Shown here piece after piece: positions 46,237 to 53,924 of a stretch of 64,000 nucleotides of DNA. Each line of letters begins with the position of its first letter. Position 1 is the stretch's first letter. The notes beneath the pieces were generated by a model. The model was given only the letters and a program-made list of their open reading frames with translations, did no database searches and had not been told where the DNA came from. Made by a program: the position numbers and the translations under genes. This stretch comes from Actinospica robiniae DSM 44927. GTDB lineage: Bacteria; Actinomycetota; Actinomycetes; Streptomycetales; Catenulisporaceae. The DNA is taken from contig NZ_KI632511.1 in the NCBI RefSeq assembly GCF_000504285.1, forward strand, positions 7,608,154 through 7,672,153. The letters run 5' to 3'.

Positions 46237-47544
46237 ATGACTGTGGATCTCAAGAGCCCCCCCGCGGGCGTCGTACCGCCGGGCACAGGCCTCGACCTCG
46301 AGCGGATCCGCAAGGACTTCCCGATCCTCGAGCGCAGGGTCGGCGACGACCGTCCGCTGGTCTACCTCGACTCGGCCGCGTCCTCGCAGAAGCCGCGGCA
46401 GGTCATCGACGCGATGGCGGACTACTACGCGAACCACCACGCGAACGTCCACCGCGGCGTGCACGCGCTGGCCGAGGAGGCCACCGCGCTCTACGAGGGC
46501 GCCCGGGACAAGGTCGCGGCGTTCATCAACGCGCCGGACCGCAACGAGGTGATCTTCACCAAGAACTCCTCGGAGGCGCTCAACCTGGTGGCGAGCGTGC
46601 TCGGCTGGGCCGGCGAGCCGTACGGCCTGGGCAAGGGCGACCGCGTGGTGATCACCCAGATGGAGCACCACTCGAACATCGTCCCGTGGCAGCTGACCAC
46701 GCAGCGCACCGGCGCGGAGCTGGCCTGGCTGGGCCTGACCGACGACGGGCGGCTGGACCTGAGCAACCTCGACGAGGTCATCGACGAGCACACCAAGGTC
46801 GTCTCCGTGGTGCACGTCTCGAACATCCTCGGCACGATCAACCCGCTCGAGCGGATCGTCCGGCGCGCCCACGACGTCGGCGCCCTCGTGGTCGTCGACG
46901 CCTCGCAGTCCGCGCCGCACCTGCCGCTGGACGTGCAGGCGCTCGGGGCCGACTTCGTCGCCTTCACCGGCCACAAGATGCTCGGCCCGACCGGCATCGG
47001 CGTCCTGTGGGGCCGGGCCGAGCTGCTCAACGAGCTGCCGCCGTTCCTCGGCGGCGGCGAGATGGTCGGCGTGGTCACCATGGAGGGCTCCACCTACGCC
47101 CCGATCCCGCACAAGTACGAGGCCGGCACGATGCCGATCGCCGAGGCGGTCGGGCTGGGCGCGGCGGTGGACTACCTGACCGCCCTGGGCATGGAGAACG
47201 TCGCCCGGCACGAGCACGAGATCGTCGAGTACGCCCTCGAGCGGCTCGGCGGCGTCGAGGGCCTGCGCATCATCGGCTCGAGCGACCCGGAACATCACGG
47301 GGCCGCGATCTCGTTCATCCTCTCGGTGGAGGGACTCGGCGAGGTCCACCCGCACGACGTCGGCCAGGTGCTCGACGAGCAGGGCATCGCCGTCCGGGTC
47401 GGCCAGCACTGCGCCCGGCCGGTGTGCGTGCGCTACGGCATCCCTGCCACCACGCGCGCCTCGTTCTCGGTCTACACCACGAAGGCCGAGATCGACGCGC
47501 TGGTGGACGGGCTCGAACAGGTGAAGCGGTTCTTCGGAGCCTGA
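46237..47544 (+). CDS. sufS: cysteine desulfurase SufS
   Basis: SufS, 435 residues, a PLP enzyme that releases sulfur from cysteine as a persulfide. N-terminal YLDSAASSQKPRQVIDAMADYYANHHANVHRGVHALAEEAT is diagnostic of type II desulfurases. The PLP Lys is in FVAFTGHKMLGPTGIGVLWG and the active-site Cys is in RVGQHCARPVCVRYG. ATG 46237 sits 1 base after the sufC stop. The sulfur acceptor sufU is next in the operon. Confidence 0.98.
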   Translation: MTVDLKSPPAGVVPPGTGLDLERIRKDFPILERRVGDDRPLVYLDSAASSQKPRQVIDAMADYYANHHANVHRGVHALAEEATALYEGARDKVAAFINAPDRNEVIFTKNSSEALNLVASVLGWAGEPYGLGKGDRVVITQMEHHSNIVPWQLTTQRTGAELAWLGLTDDGRLDLSNLDEVIDEHTKVVSVVHVSNILGTINPLERIVRRAHDVGALVVVDASQSAPHLPLDVQALGADFVAFTGHKMLGPTGIGVLWGRAELLNELPPFLGGGEMVGVVTMEGSTYAPIPHKYEAGTMPIAEAVGLGAAVDYLTALGMENVARHEHEIVEYALERLGGVEGLRIIGSSDPEHHGAAISFILSVEGLGEVHPHDVGQVLDEQGIAVRVGQHCARPVCVRYGIPATTRASFSVYTTKAEIDALVDGLEQVKRFFGA

Positions 47545-47567
47545 ACAAGGGAGAGGAGGGTGAGGGC

Positions 47568-48038
47568 GTGAAGCTGGAGTCGATGTACCAGGAGATCATC
47601 CTGGACCACTACCGCAACCCGCACCACAAGGGCCTGCGCGACGATTTCGGCGCCGAGGTCCACCACATCAACCCCACCTGCGGCGACGAGGTGACGCTGC
47701 GCGTGCACCTGGACGACGGCAGCAGGGGTGGGCAGGCCGTCATCAAGGACGTCTCGTACGAGTCGCAGGGCTGCTCGATCTCGCAGGCCTCGGCCTCGGT
47801 GCTGGCCGACCTGGTGATCGGCAAGAACGTGTCCGAGGCGTTCGAGCTGCACGAGGCGTTCCTGGAGCTGATGCAGTCCAAGGGCGAGCAGGAGGGGGAC
47901 GAGGACGTGCTCGAGGACGCGGTGGCTTTCGCCGGCGTCTCGAAGTTCCCGGCCCGGGTCAAGTGCGCCCTGCTGTCTTGGATGGCCCTGAAGGACGCGA
48001 CCGCGCAGGCGCTGGCGCGCAGCACGAAGGAGAGTTGA
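47568..48038 (+). CDS. sufU: Fe-S cluster assembly sulfur-transfer protein SufU
   Basis: SufU, 156 residues, a zinc-dependent sulfurtransferase that takes the persulfide from SufS. The ligands are Cys38 with Asp40 (NPTCGDEV), Cys69 (SQGCSIS) and Cys133 (RVKCALLSW), and the SufU-specific insert lies between the last two. GTG 47568 has a GGAGAGGAGGG ribosome-binding site and starts KLESMYQEIILDHYRNP, the usual N-terminus. It lies 23 bases after sufS. Confidence 0.97.
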   Translation: MKLESMYQEIILDHYRNPHHKGLRDDFGAEVHHINPTCGDEVTLRVHLDDGSRGGQAVIKDVSYESQGCSISQASASVLADLVIGKNVSEAFELHEAFLELMQSKGEQEGDEDVLEDAVAFAGVSKFPARVKCALLSWMALKDATAQALARSTKES

Positions 48039-48041
48039 GCA

Positions 48042-48392
48042 GTGAGCGAGCAGCAGACGCAGCAGCAGGAGCCGGCGGCCGGTGTCGCGGCCGTGGAGGA
48101 CGTCGAGGAGGCCCTGCGCGACGTCGTCGACCCCGAGCTCGGCATCAACGTCGTGGACCTGGGCCTGATCTACGGCCTGACCGTGGACGAGGGCAACGTC
48201 GCGATCATCGACATGACGCTGACCTCCGCCGCGTGCCCGCTGCAGGACGTGATCGAGGATCAGATCCGCAGCGCCACAGCCGATCTGGTCACCGACTTCC
48301 GGGTGAACTGGGTGTGGATGCCGCCGTGGGGCCCGGACAAGATCACCGATGACGGCCGGGACCAGCTCCGGGCGCTCGGCTTCAACGTCTGA
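48042..48392 (+). CDS. sufT: metal-sulfur cluster assembly factor (SufT/DUF59, PaaD-like)
   Basis: A 116-residue MIP18/DUF59 protein. After a Gln-rich N-terminus it has VEEALRDVVDPELGINVVDLGLIYGLTVDEG and the conserved Cys in LTSAACPLQDVIEDQI, ending FRVNWVWMPPWGPDKITDDGRDQLRALGF. Such proteins help mature Fe-S proteins in gram-positive bacteria. The start is GTG, 3 bases after sufU. It ends the suf operon and a terminator follows at 48407-48429. Confidence 0.93.
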   Translation: MSEQQTQQQEPAAGVAAVEDVEEALRDVVDPELGINVVDLGLIYGLTVDEGNVAIIDMTLTSAACPLQDVIEDQIRSATADLVTDFRVNWVWMPPWGPDKITDDGRDQLRALGFNV

Positions 48393-48406
48393 CGCTCCGG
48401 CGTCAG

Positions 48407-48429
48407 ACCGGGCCGGGCACCGGCCCGGT
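48407..48429 (+). terminator. suf operon terminator
   Basis: ACCGGGCCGG and CCGGCCCGGT form a perfect 10-bp stem with a 3-base loop, 15 bases after the sufT stop. The T at its end is the first base of the -35 of the next gene's promoter (TTGATC from 48429). Confidence 0.75.
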
Positions 48430-48457
48430 TGATCGTCGCGCGGGCAGATGGCAGGAT
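48429..48457 (+). promoter_or_regulatory. promoter of the GNAT gene at 48464
   Basis: TTGATC (48429-48434) and CAGGAT (48452-48457) are 17 bases apart. The -10 ends 6 bases before the ATG, predicting a leaderless mRNA. The promoter abuts the suf terminator. Confidence 0.5.
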
Positions 48458-48463
48458 CCTGTC

Positions 48464-48991
48464 ATGCCCAAGCTGACCAGACCGCACGCCCGTTTCCACG
48501 CCTCCTTCCTCGCCACGCTCGCCGAGTTCCGAGCGGCGGGGCCGCTTTCCGACTGGGCCGCGCGCATCGATCACGAGGCGGTGCGCGCCCCCTCGGGATT
48601 CTCGGCGTACATCGACAGCCTGCACGCGCGGCGCACGCCCGACTCGGTCGCGGCCGAGGGGCCGGTGCCCGAGTCGAGTCTCTTCTGGTCCGAGGGCGAC
48701 GAGTTCCTGGGCCGGATAGCCATCCGGCACCGGCTCAACTCCCGGCTCGAGGTCATGGGCGGCCACATCGGATACGTGATCCGGCCGGGCGCGCAGGGGC
48801 GTGGGCATGCCACGGCACTGCTGCTCGCCGCGATGCCCGTCGCCTACGCGTTGGGCGTCGACGACGCTTTGCTGACAACGGATCCCGACAATCACGCTTC
48901 GCGCCGGGTGATAGAGAAGTGCGGTGGCCGGCTCGTCGATCAGAAGCCTGGTCACTGCTACTACCGCCTGCGTACCGGTCCCGGCGCGTGA
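48464..48991 (+). CDS. GNAT family N-acetyltransferase
   Basis: A 175-residue GNAT protein. The acetyl-CoA-binding strand and loop are GGHIGYVIRPGAQGRGHATALLLAAM (about residues 98-123), followed by ALLTTDPDNHASRRVIEKCGGRLVDQ, the hallmark of the RimJ/RimL-like and YjdJ-like groups. The N-terminal helix-rich part FHASFLATLAEFRAAGPL is typical of YjiE-type relatives in gram-positives. The acceptor is unknown. The gene is convergent with the GlxA/AraC regulator. Confidence 0.88.
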   Translation: MPKLTRPHARFHASFLATLAEFRAAGPLSDWAARIDHEAVRAPSGFSAYIDSLHARRTPDSVAAEGPVPESSLFWSEGDEFLGRIAIRHRLNSRLEVMGGHIGYVIRPGAQGRGHATALLLAAMPVAYALGVDDALLTTDPDNHASRRVIEKCGGRLVDQKPGHCYYRLRTGPGA

Positions 48992-49015
48992 TGCGGGCAG
49001 CGGCTCGCCGCCGGC

Positions 49016-50002
49016 TCAGCGACGGAAGGTCCGGCGGTAGGCCGAGGGCGCGGTGCCGACCGCGCGGGTGAAGTGGTGGCGGAACGTGGCCGAATCGGCG
49101 AAGCCGACGGCGGCGCCCACCTGCTCGATCGGCGCGTCGCCGGTCTCCAGCATCGCCCGGGCCGCCGCAAGGCGCTGATTCACCAGCCAGCGCAGCGGCG
49201 AAGTGCCGGTGGCGCGGGCGAAATGGCGGATGTAGCTGCGCGACGACATGCGCGCGACCTCGGCCATCTGCGCCACCGAGATCGGGTGCGCGAGGTTCTC
49301 CATGGCCCAGTCCAGCGACCGCGCGACCCCGTCGTCTTCCGGCACCGGCCGTACGGCCGCCTCGATGAACTGCGCCTGTCCGCCTTCTCGGTGCGGCGGC
49401 AGCACGAGCCGCCGGGCCACCGAGTTGGCCACGGCCGAACCGTGGTCCTGGCGGACGAGATGCAGGCAGAGGTCCAGCCCCGCCGCGCTGCCGGCGCTCG
49501 TCAGCACCCTGCCTTCGTCGAGGTACAGCACGTCCGGGTCCAGATGCACCTTCGGGTACCGCGCCGCGAATATCCCGGCGTAGCGCCAGTGAGTGGTCGC
49601 GCGCAGCCCGTCGAGCAAGCCCGCCTCGGCCAGGGCGAAGGCGCCCGAGCAGATGGACACCACCCGCGCACCTCGTTCGTGCGCCTCCCGCAGCGCGTCG
49701 ACGAGCGCCTTCGAGATCTCGCCGCGCACGTTCGGAACAGCGGTGACGATCACCGTGTCGGCGGCCGCGAACTGCGTCATGTCGTGCTCTGCGAGCAGGC
49801 CGAACCCGCCCATCGCCCGCATCATGCCGGTCGTCTCGGCGCACGCCTCGAAGGTGTACCAAGGCACGTCGAGCTCCGGTCTCGGCAGGGCGAAGACCTC
49901 GGTCACGCAGCCGACCTCGAACACGGATATCCCGTCGAAGAGGTAGACGGCGACGGTCGGACCCGTCGCTTCCGGACGCAGGCGCGGCGTTTCGAGCAGC
50001 AT
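49016..50002 (-). CDS. GlxA-type AraC-family regulator (DJ-1/PfpI plus HTH)
   Basis: A 328-residue regulator. The N-terminal DJ-1/PfpI-like domain (TVAVYLFDGISVFEVGCVTEVFALPRPE) contains the nucleophile-elbow Cys in VVSICSGAFALAEAGLLDG. The C-terminal AraC domain has two HTHs (ISVAQMAEVARMSSRSYIRHFARATGTSPLRWL and APIEQVGAAVGFADSATFRHHFTRAVGTAP). Such proteins often control the adjacent divergent gene. Here that is a rhodanese, and a 6-6-6 dyad and a leaderless-type promoter lie between them (50009-50032). Confidence 0.93.
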   Translation of the reverse strand: MLLETPRLRPEATGPTVAVYLFDGISVFEVGCVTEVFALPRPELDVPWYTFEACAETTGMMRAMGGFGLLAEHDMTQFAAADTVIVTAVPNVRGEISKALVDALREAHERGARVVSICSGAFALAEAGLLDGLRATTHWRYAGIFAARYPKVHLDPDVLYLDEGRVLTSAGSAAGLDLCLHLVRQDHGSAVANSVARRLVLPPHREGGQAQFIEAAVRPVPEDDGVARSLDWAMENLAHPISVAQMAEVARMSSRSYIRHFARATGTSPLRWLVNQRLAAARAMLETGDAPIEQVGAAVGFADSATFRHHFTRAVGTAPSAYRRTFRR

Positions 50003-50008
50003 GGCGTG

Positions 50009-50032
50009 ATCTTAGCGAACCCTGTCGTTCGC
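50009..50032. promoter_or_regulatory. AraC/rhodanese divergent promoter with dyad
   Basis: On the minus strand TAAGAT (50014-50009) ends 6 bases before the regulator ATG at 50002, again a leaderless arrangement. Directly upstream of it, GCGAAC (50015-50020) and GTTCGC (50027-50032) form a perfect dyad inside the spacer, suitable for autoregulation. Confidence 0.5.
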
Positions 50033-50073
50033 GCCACTGTCGCGGGGAAGGGAGCTCCCGGCATGCTGAGCTC

Positions 50074-50559
50074 ATGACGACGACGATGGAAACGCAGGCG
50101 GACACCATGGCGGATATGCGCAACGCGGCGGCGGTCGCGCACTTCGCGGCCAAGCTGGAGTTCGAGACCGACGTCTCGGACGTGCACGCGGAGCTCGCGG
50201 ACGTTCAGGCCGGTGCCCTCCCCGGGTTCGTGCTGATCGACACCCGGTCCGAGCAGGCCTGGAACCAGGGGCGGATCCCGGGCGCGGTGCATCTGCCCAC
50301 CGGGCGGATCGCGGCGGAGGCGGCCGCGCTGATCCCGGCGGGCACGCCGGTGGTGACCTACTGCTGGGGTCCGGGGTGCAACGGCTCGACGCGCGCGGCG
50401 CTGGAGTTCGCCCGGCTCGGCTACCCGGTCAAGGAGATGATCGGCGGGTTCGAGTACTGGGTGCGCGAGGGCTTCGCGTACGACACGGCGTGGGGACGGC
50501 GCGAGCCGGCGGTGGACCCGCTCACGGCGCCCGCCGACGGCACGGCCTGCGCGTGCTGA
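50074..50559 (+). CDS. rhodanese-like domain protein
   Basis: A 161-residue single-domain rhodanese. FVLIDTRSEQAWNQGRIPGAVHLP is the CDC25/rhodanese strand, and the active-site loop is VVTYCWGPGCNGSTRAAL with Cys97. The loop (C-W-G-P-G-C-N-G-S-T-R) is longer than the usual C-R-x-G-x-R and has a second Cys, which suggests a different acceptor or a redox role. The family transfers sulfane sulfur. The C-terminus ends in CAC. It is divergent from the GlxA/AraC regulator, its likely controller. Confidence 0.88.
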   Translation: MTTTMETQADTMADMRNAAAVAHFAAKLEFETDVSDVHAELADVQAGALPGFVLIDTRSEQAWNQGRIPGAVHLPTGRIAAEAAALIPAGTPVVTYCWGPGCNGSTRAALEFARLGYPVKEMIGGFEYWVREGFAYDTAWGRREPAVDPLTAPADGTACAC

Positions 50560-50572
50560 CGGGTCCCGGAGC

Positions 50573-51196
50573 TCAGGCGGCCGGCCTGCGCCGCACGTCG
50601 GTCGGGAGCGGATGGTCGGGCTCGAGGCCGGGCAGGCCGTCGATGCTCTTGTCGTTCACCTCCGCCACCCGCCGCGCCCACTCCGGCGCCGTGCGGCGCT
50701 CGTGGTAGGTGTCCAGCACCGGGCGCTCGCTCTGGATCTCCATGTACGGCACCGCGTATCCGCAGGAGGTCTGCGTGCTCTCCACGTCCACCACCACGAT
50801 GCCGCGCGGGCTCGGGTGGGCGAGGTTGAACTGCGGGGCCAGCCGCTCGAACTCCGGGTCGTCCGGCCGCAGGTACCGGCCCTTGCCGTAGAGCCGGACG
50901 ATGTTGGACTCGCGGCCGAACGAGCAGAACATGATCGTGATCCGCGGGTTGTCGCCGAGGTGCGCCTTCGTCTCGATGCCGCTGCCGAACAGCTCCAGGT
51001 AGGCGAAGGTGTGCTCGTCGATGACCTTGAACGTGTCTTTATATCCTTTTGGTGACACATTGACCCGCCCGTCGCCCAGCGGCGCGGTGGCGACGAAGAA
51101 CATGTGCTGCTTGTCGATGAACGTTCTGATCTTCGGGGTGATGTCGTCGAAGCGCTCGGCCACGGCTGTCGCGTCCTCCCAGTCCTCCCGGCCCAC
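50573..51196 (-). CDS. pyridoxamine 5'-phosphate oxidase family (flavin/F420-binding) protein
   Basis: A 207-residue split-barrel protein. ITPKIRTFIDKQHMFFVATAPLGDGRVNVSPKGYKDTFKVIDEHTFAYLELFGSGIETKAHLGDNPRITIMFCSF is the PNPOx-like core that binds a flavin or F420. The substrate is unknown. GTG 51196 is annotated, but the GTG that starts MAERFDDITPK (about 51163) is an alternative. The codons for NVSPKGYKDT (51031-51060) are strikingly AT-rich compared with the rest of the gene. It is convergent with the rhodanese gene. Confidence 0.85.
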   Translation of the reverse strand: MGREDWEDATAVAERFDDITPKIRTFIDKQHMFFVATAPLGDGRVNVSPKGYKDTFKVIDEHTFAYLELFGSGIETKAHLGDNPRITIMFCSFGRESNIVRLYGKGRYLRPDDPEFERLAPQFNLAHPSPRGIVVVDVESTQTSCGYAVPYMEIQSERPVLDTYHERRTAPEWARRVAEVNDKSIDGLPGLEPDHPLPTDVRRRPAA

Positions 51197-51210
51197 GGAC
51201 TCCCGGCCCG

Positions 51211-51972
51211 TTACGGGATCTCGGTCGGCCTGACCATGATCTCATTGACGTTCACGTGGCGCGGCCGCGTCACCATGTAGCCGATCGCGTCCGCGATGTC
51301 CTGCGGAGCGAGCACGTCGAACCCCTCCTGCCGGCCGAGGATCGTGCTCCGGATCTCCGGGCGGTTGGAGTCCGGCAGTTCGGTGCGCACGGCGCCGGGC
51401 TCGATCACGCTCACGCGCACGTGCCGGCCGGCCAGTTCCTGGCGCATCGACTCGCTCAGCCCCACGACGCCCCACTTCGTCGCGTTGTAGACCTGGCTGC
51501 CGGAGCGGGTGGTGCGGCCGCCGATGGAGCTGAGGTTGACCAGGTCCGCCACCCGGCGCGGCTCCTGCTCGGCGGCCTCGAGCAGGTGCGGGAGCGCGGC
51601 TTGGGTGCAGTACAGCAGGCCCATGAGATTCACGTCGACCATCCGCCGCCAGTCCGCCGTACTCGCGGTGGTGGTGGGGCCGAGCAGCATGACGCCGGCG
51701 TTGTTCACCAGGATGTCCAGCCGGCCGAAGTGCTCCACCGTCCGCCCGACCGCGTCCACCGCGGCCGGCTCCCCGGTCACGTCGGCCTCGATCGCGAGCG
51801 CCTCGCCCCCGCCCGCGCCGATCTTGGCCACGAGGTCGGCCAGCCGGTCCCCGCGCCGCGCCACCACGGCCACCCGCGCGCCCTGCTCGGCCAGCGCGAG
51901 CGCGGTGGCCTCCCCGATTCCGCTGGAAGCGCCCGTCACCAGCGCCGTGCAACCGGTCAGTCTGCCCGTCAT
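51211..51972 (-). CDS. short-chain dehydrogenase/reductase
   Basis: A 253-residue classical SDR. The cofactor motif ALVTGASSGIGEATALALAEQGARVAVVARR is at the N-terminus, with Arg residues suggesting NADP(H). NNAGVM, the Ser in LVNLSSIGG and YNATK supply the catalytic Ser-Tyr-Lys. The family includes serine 3-dehydrogenase-like and YdfG-like enzymes. ATG 51972 has a GAAGGA ribosome-binding site. The gene lies 14 bases upstream of the PNPOx-like gene on the same strand, so the two are probably co-transcribed. The substrate is unknown. Confidence 0.92.
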   Translation of the reverse strand: MTGRLTGCTALVTGASSGIGEATALALAEQGARVAVVARRGDRLADLVAKIGAGGGEALAIEADVTGEPAAVDAVGRTVEHFGRLDILVNNAGVMLLGPTTTASTADWRRMVDVNLMGLLYCTQAALPHLLEAAEQEPRRVADLVNLSSIGGRTTRSGSQVYNATKWGVVGLSESMRQELAGRHVRVSVIEPGAVRTELPDSNRPEIRSTILGRQEGFDVLAPQDIADAIGYMVTRPRHVNVNEIMVRPTEIP

Positions 51973-52056
51973 CGGCCCGTCCTTCATCCCGTACTGAATC
52001 CGACATCGAAGATTCTATCGGGACGGCGATCGAACCGGCGGGAGGTCCGGGCGGGC

Positions 52057-53748
52057 CTAGGTCAGCCGGGCCAGCAGCAGCGCGACGTCGTCCTTCCAGG
52101 GGCCGCGCGGACGGTTGGCCGCGAGCAGGTCGTCGGCCAGGGTCTCGAGCTTCTCGTCCCGCTGTCCGTCGAGCACGCCGCGGCACCGGGCCAGACCCCG
52201 GTCGAGGTCGTTGTCCAACGACTCGAGCAGGCCGTCGGTGCACAGCAGCAGCACCGTGCCGGGCTTGTACAGCTGCTGCCACACCGGGTAGGTCGAGCCG
52301 TCCTCCACCCCGAGCGGGACGCCCACCTCGTGGTGCTGCACCTCGCTGGGCTCGCCGGGCTTGGCCAGCAGCGGCGGGATGTGGCCGGCCCGGCTGAAGG
52401 TGACCGTGCGGGCCTCCGGATCTATCAACGCGAGCAGGCAGGTGGCGAACAGCGGGCTCTCGGCCTCCTCGTTCACCTGGCAGACGAACGCGTTGGCCTG
52501 GGCCAGCAGCTCGGCCACGTCGCTGGTGCGGTTGGCGTAGGCCAGCAGCGTCGTGCGCACGCGGTACATCATGCCCGCGGCCTGCACGTTGTGGCCCTCC
52601 ACGTCCCCGATGATCAGCAGGGTCGAGCCGTCCGGGCGCTGCACCGAGTCGAACCAGTCCCCGCCGACCTGGATCCCGGTGGTGGCCGCCTCGTAGCGGC
52701 GGGCGATCTCCACGCCCGGGCCGTAGCGCAGGTTGCGCGGCAGCATGCCGCCCTGCAGCGCCATGGCCAGGTTGAACTCCACGTCGTGGATCCGGGCCCG
52801 GTGCACGGCCTGGCCGATCGCGCTGGCCGCGAGCACCAGGAAGGCGCGCTCGGCCGCGTCGAAGGCGCGCGGACCGTCGAAGCCGATCATGCACACCCCG
52901 CGCATCCGCGGGACGCCGCCGATCGGGATGACCGCGACCGCCACGGCGCCGGTCTCCTTCATCGCCTCCACCGACTGCGGGAAGCGCCGTCGCAGGTCCG
53001 AGGGCTCCGGGAAGAAAAGCGGGTCGCCGGTGGAGGCCGCGGTGCGCACCGGGCCGTCCTCGCCGATCCGCACCCGGCCGGCCGCCATGCCCAGATCGCC
53101 GCACTCGAGCAGGATCTCGGCCGACGGCCCGGCGTCGGCCACCAGCACGCCGCTGGCGCCGAGCGCGCGCAGCGACCCGGTGACCGCGTCGCGGACCTCG
53201 CCCAGCGTGCCCGCCGCGGCCAGGCCCGCCGTCAGCTCCTGCATCCGGGCGGCCACGGCGGCCCGGCGCATGGTCTCGAGCTCGGCCCGGCGCCGCTCGG
53301 TGACGTCGATGATGATGCCCATGGCCCGTTCCGGCTTGCCGCCGGGGCCGGCCACCACCCGGCCGCGGGTCTCGAGCGTGCTCATCCGCCCGTCCGGCCG
53401 CCTGATCCGGTATTCGATGGCGAAGTCGCCGAGCCGGGCCAGCAGCGGCTCGAGCACCTCGAGCAGGTCCGGCAGGTCCTCCGGCGGCACCTGGCCGAGG
53501 AACGCCTCGAACCGCAGTCCGGCGTCCGGGGTCAGCCCGTGCAGCTCGTAGGTCCGGTCGTCGCAGATGACCTCGTTGGTGGGCAGCAGCCAGTTGTAGA
53601 AGCCCGCGTCCGCGTCGAACCCGCTGGGGGTGAAGCCGAACTCGTCCCAGCCGCCGTTCCGATCCTCGCTCCTCATCGGCCACTGCCTTCCGTCCGAGGG
53701 CGGCGCGGCCGCCCCGGCCTCGCCGGACACTCTCGTGGATGGCGCCAT
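52057..53748 (-). CDS. PAS-GAF-PP2C (SpoIIE-type) serine phosphatase
   Basis: A 563-residue regulatory phosphatase. The N-terminal ~150 residues are a PAS domain (GFYNWLLPTNEVICDDRTYELHGLTPD...YRIRRPDGRMSTLETRGRVV...GIIIDVTERRRAELE). The middle is GAF-like (LTAGLAAAGTLGEVRDAVTGSLRALGASGVLVA...FLVLAASAIGQAVHRARI). The C-terminus is a SpoIIE/PP2C domain with GGDWFDSV, IGDVEGHNVQAAGMM, TFSRAGHIPPLL and LLLCTDGLLE. Such proteins act on anti-sigma antagonists. ATG 53748 has a GGAGG ribosome-binding site. No anti-sigma gene is adjacent. It is divergent from the P450 gene. Confidence 0.92.
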   Translation of the reverse strand: MAPSTRVSGEAGAAAPPSDGRQWPMRSEDRNGGWDEFGFTPSGFDADAGFYNWLLPTNEVICDDRTYELHGLTPDAGLRFEAFLGQVPPEDLPDLLEVLEPLLARLGDFAIEYRIRRPDGRMSTLETRGRVVAGPGGKPERAMGIIIDVTERRRAELETMRRAAVAARMQELTAGLAAAGTLGEVRDAVTGSLRALGASGVLVADAGPSAEILLECGDLGMAAGRVRIGEDGPVRTAASTGDPLFFPEPSDLRRRFPQSVEAMKETGAVAVAVIPIGGVPRMRGVCMIGFDGPRAFDAAERAFLVLAASAIGQAVHRARIHDVEFNLAMALQGGMLPRNLRYGPGVEIARRYEAATTGIQVGGDWFDSVQRPDGSTLLIIGDVEGHNVQAAGMMYRVRTTLLAYANRTSDVAELLAQANAFVCQVNEEAESPLFATCLLALIDPEARTVTFSRAGHIPPLLAKPGEPSEVQHHEVGVPLGVEDGSTYPVWQQLYKPGTVLLLCTDGLLESLDNDLDRGLARCRGVLDGQRDEKLETLADDLLAANRPRGPWKDDVALLLARLT

Positions 53749-53777
53749 GAACGCCTCCATTCCTTCCGCCGACACCC

Positions 53778-53826
53778 ATACGGTAGTCGTATCGTCGCCC
53801 TCTGGTGGTGTATTTCCGGAAGAAAT
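53778..53826. promoter_or_regulatory. two dyads between the PP2C and P450 genes
   Basis: ATACG-N5-CGTAT (53778-53792) and ATTTC-N5-GAAAT (53812-53826) are perfect 5-bp inverted repeats in the 176-base divergent region. They are operator candidates for the phosphatase or the terpene P450; no regulator gene is adjacent. Confidence 0.3.
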
Positions 53827-53887
53827 GCGGTGCGCGAGTGGAAAATCGGGCGGCGTACGGGGGCGCGCGCCACCCCCGCGGCGCGCC

Positions 53888-53915
53888 TTGCGGGAGCGGG
53901 CGAACGCGCTAGGGT
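53888..53915 (+). promoter_or_regulatory. candidate promoter of the P450 gene
   Basis: TTGCGG (53888-53893) and TAGGGT (53910-53915) are 16 bases apart. The -10 ends 9 bases before the ATG, so the leader would be only two or three bases. Confidence 0.35.
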
Positions 53916-53924
53916 CCAAAACTG

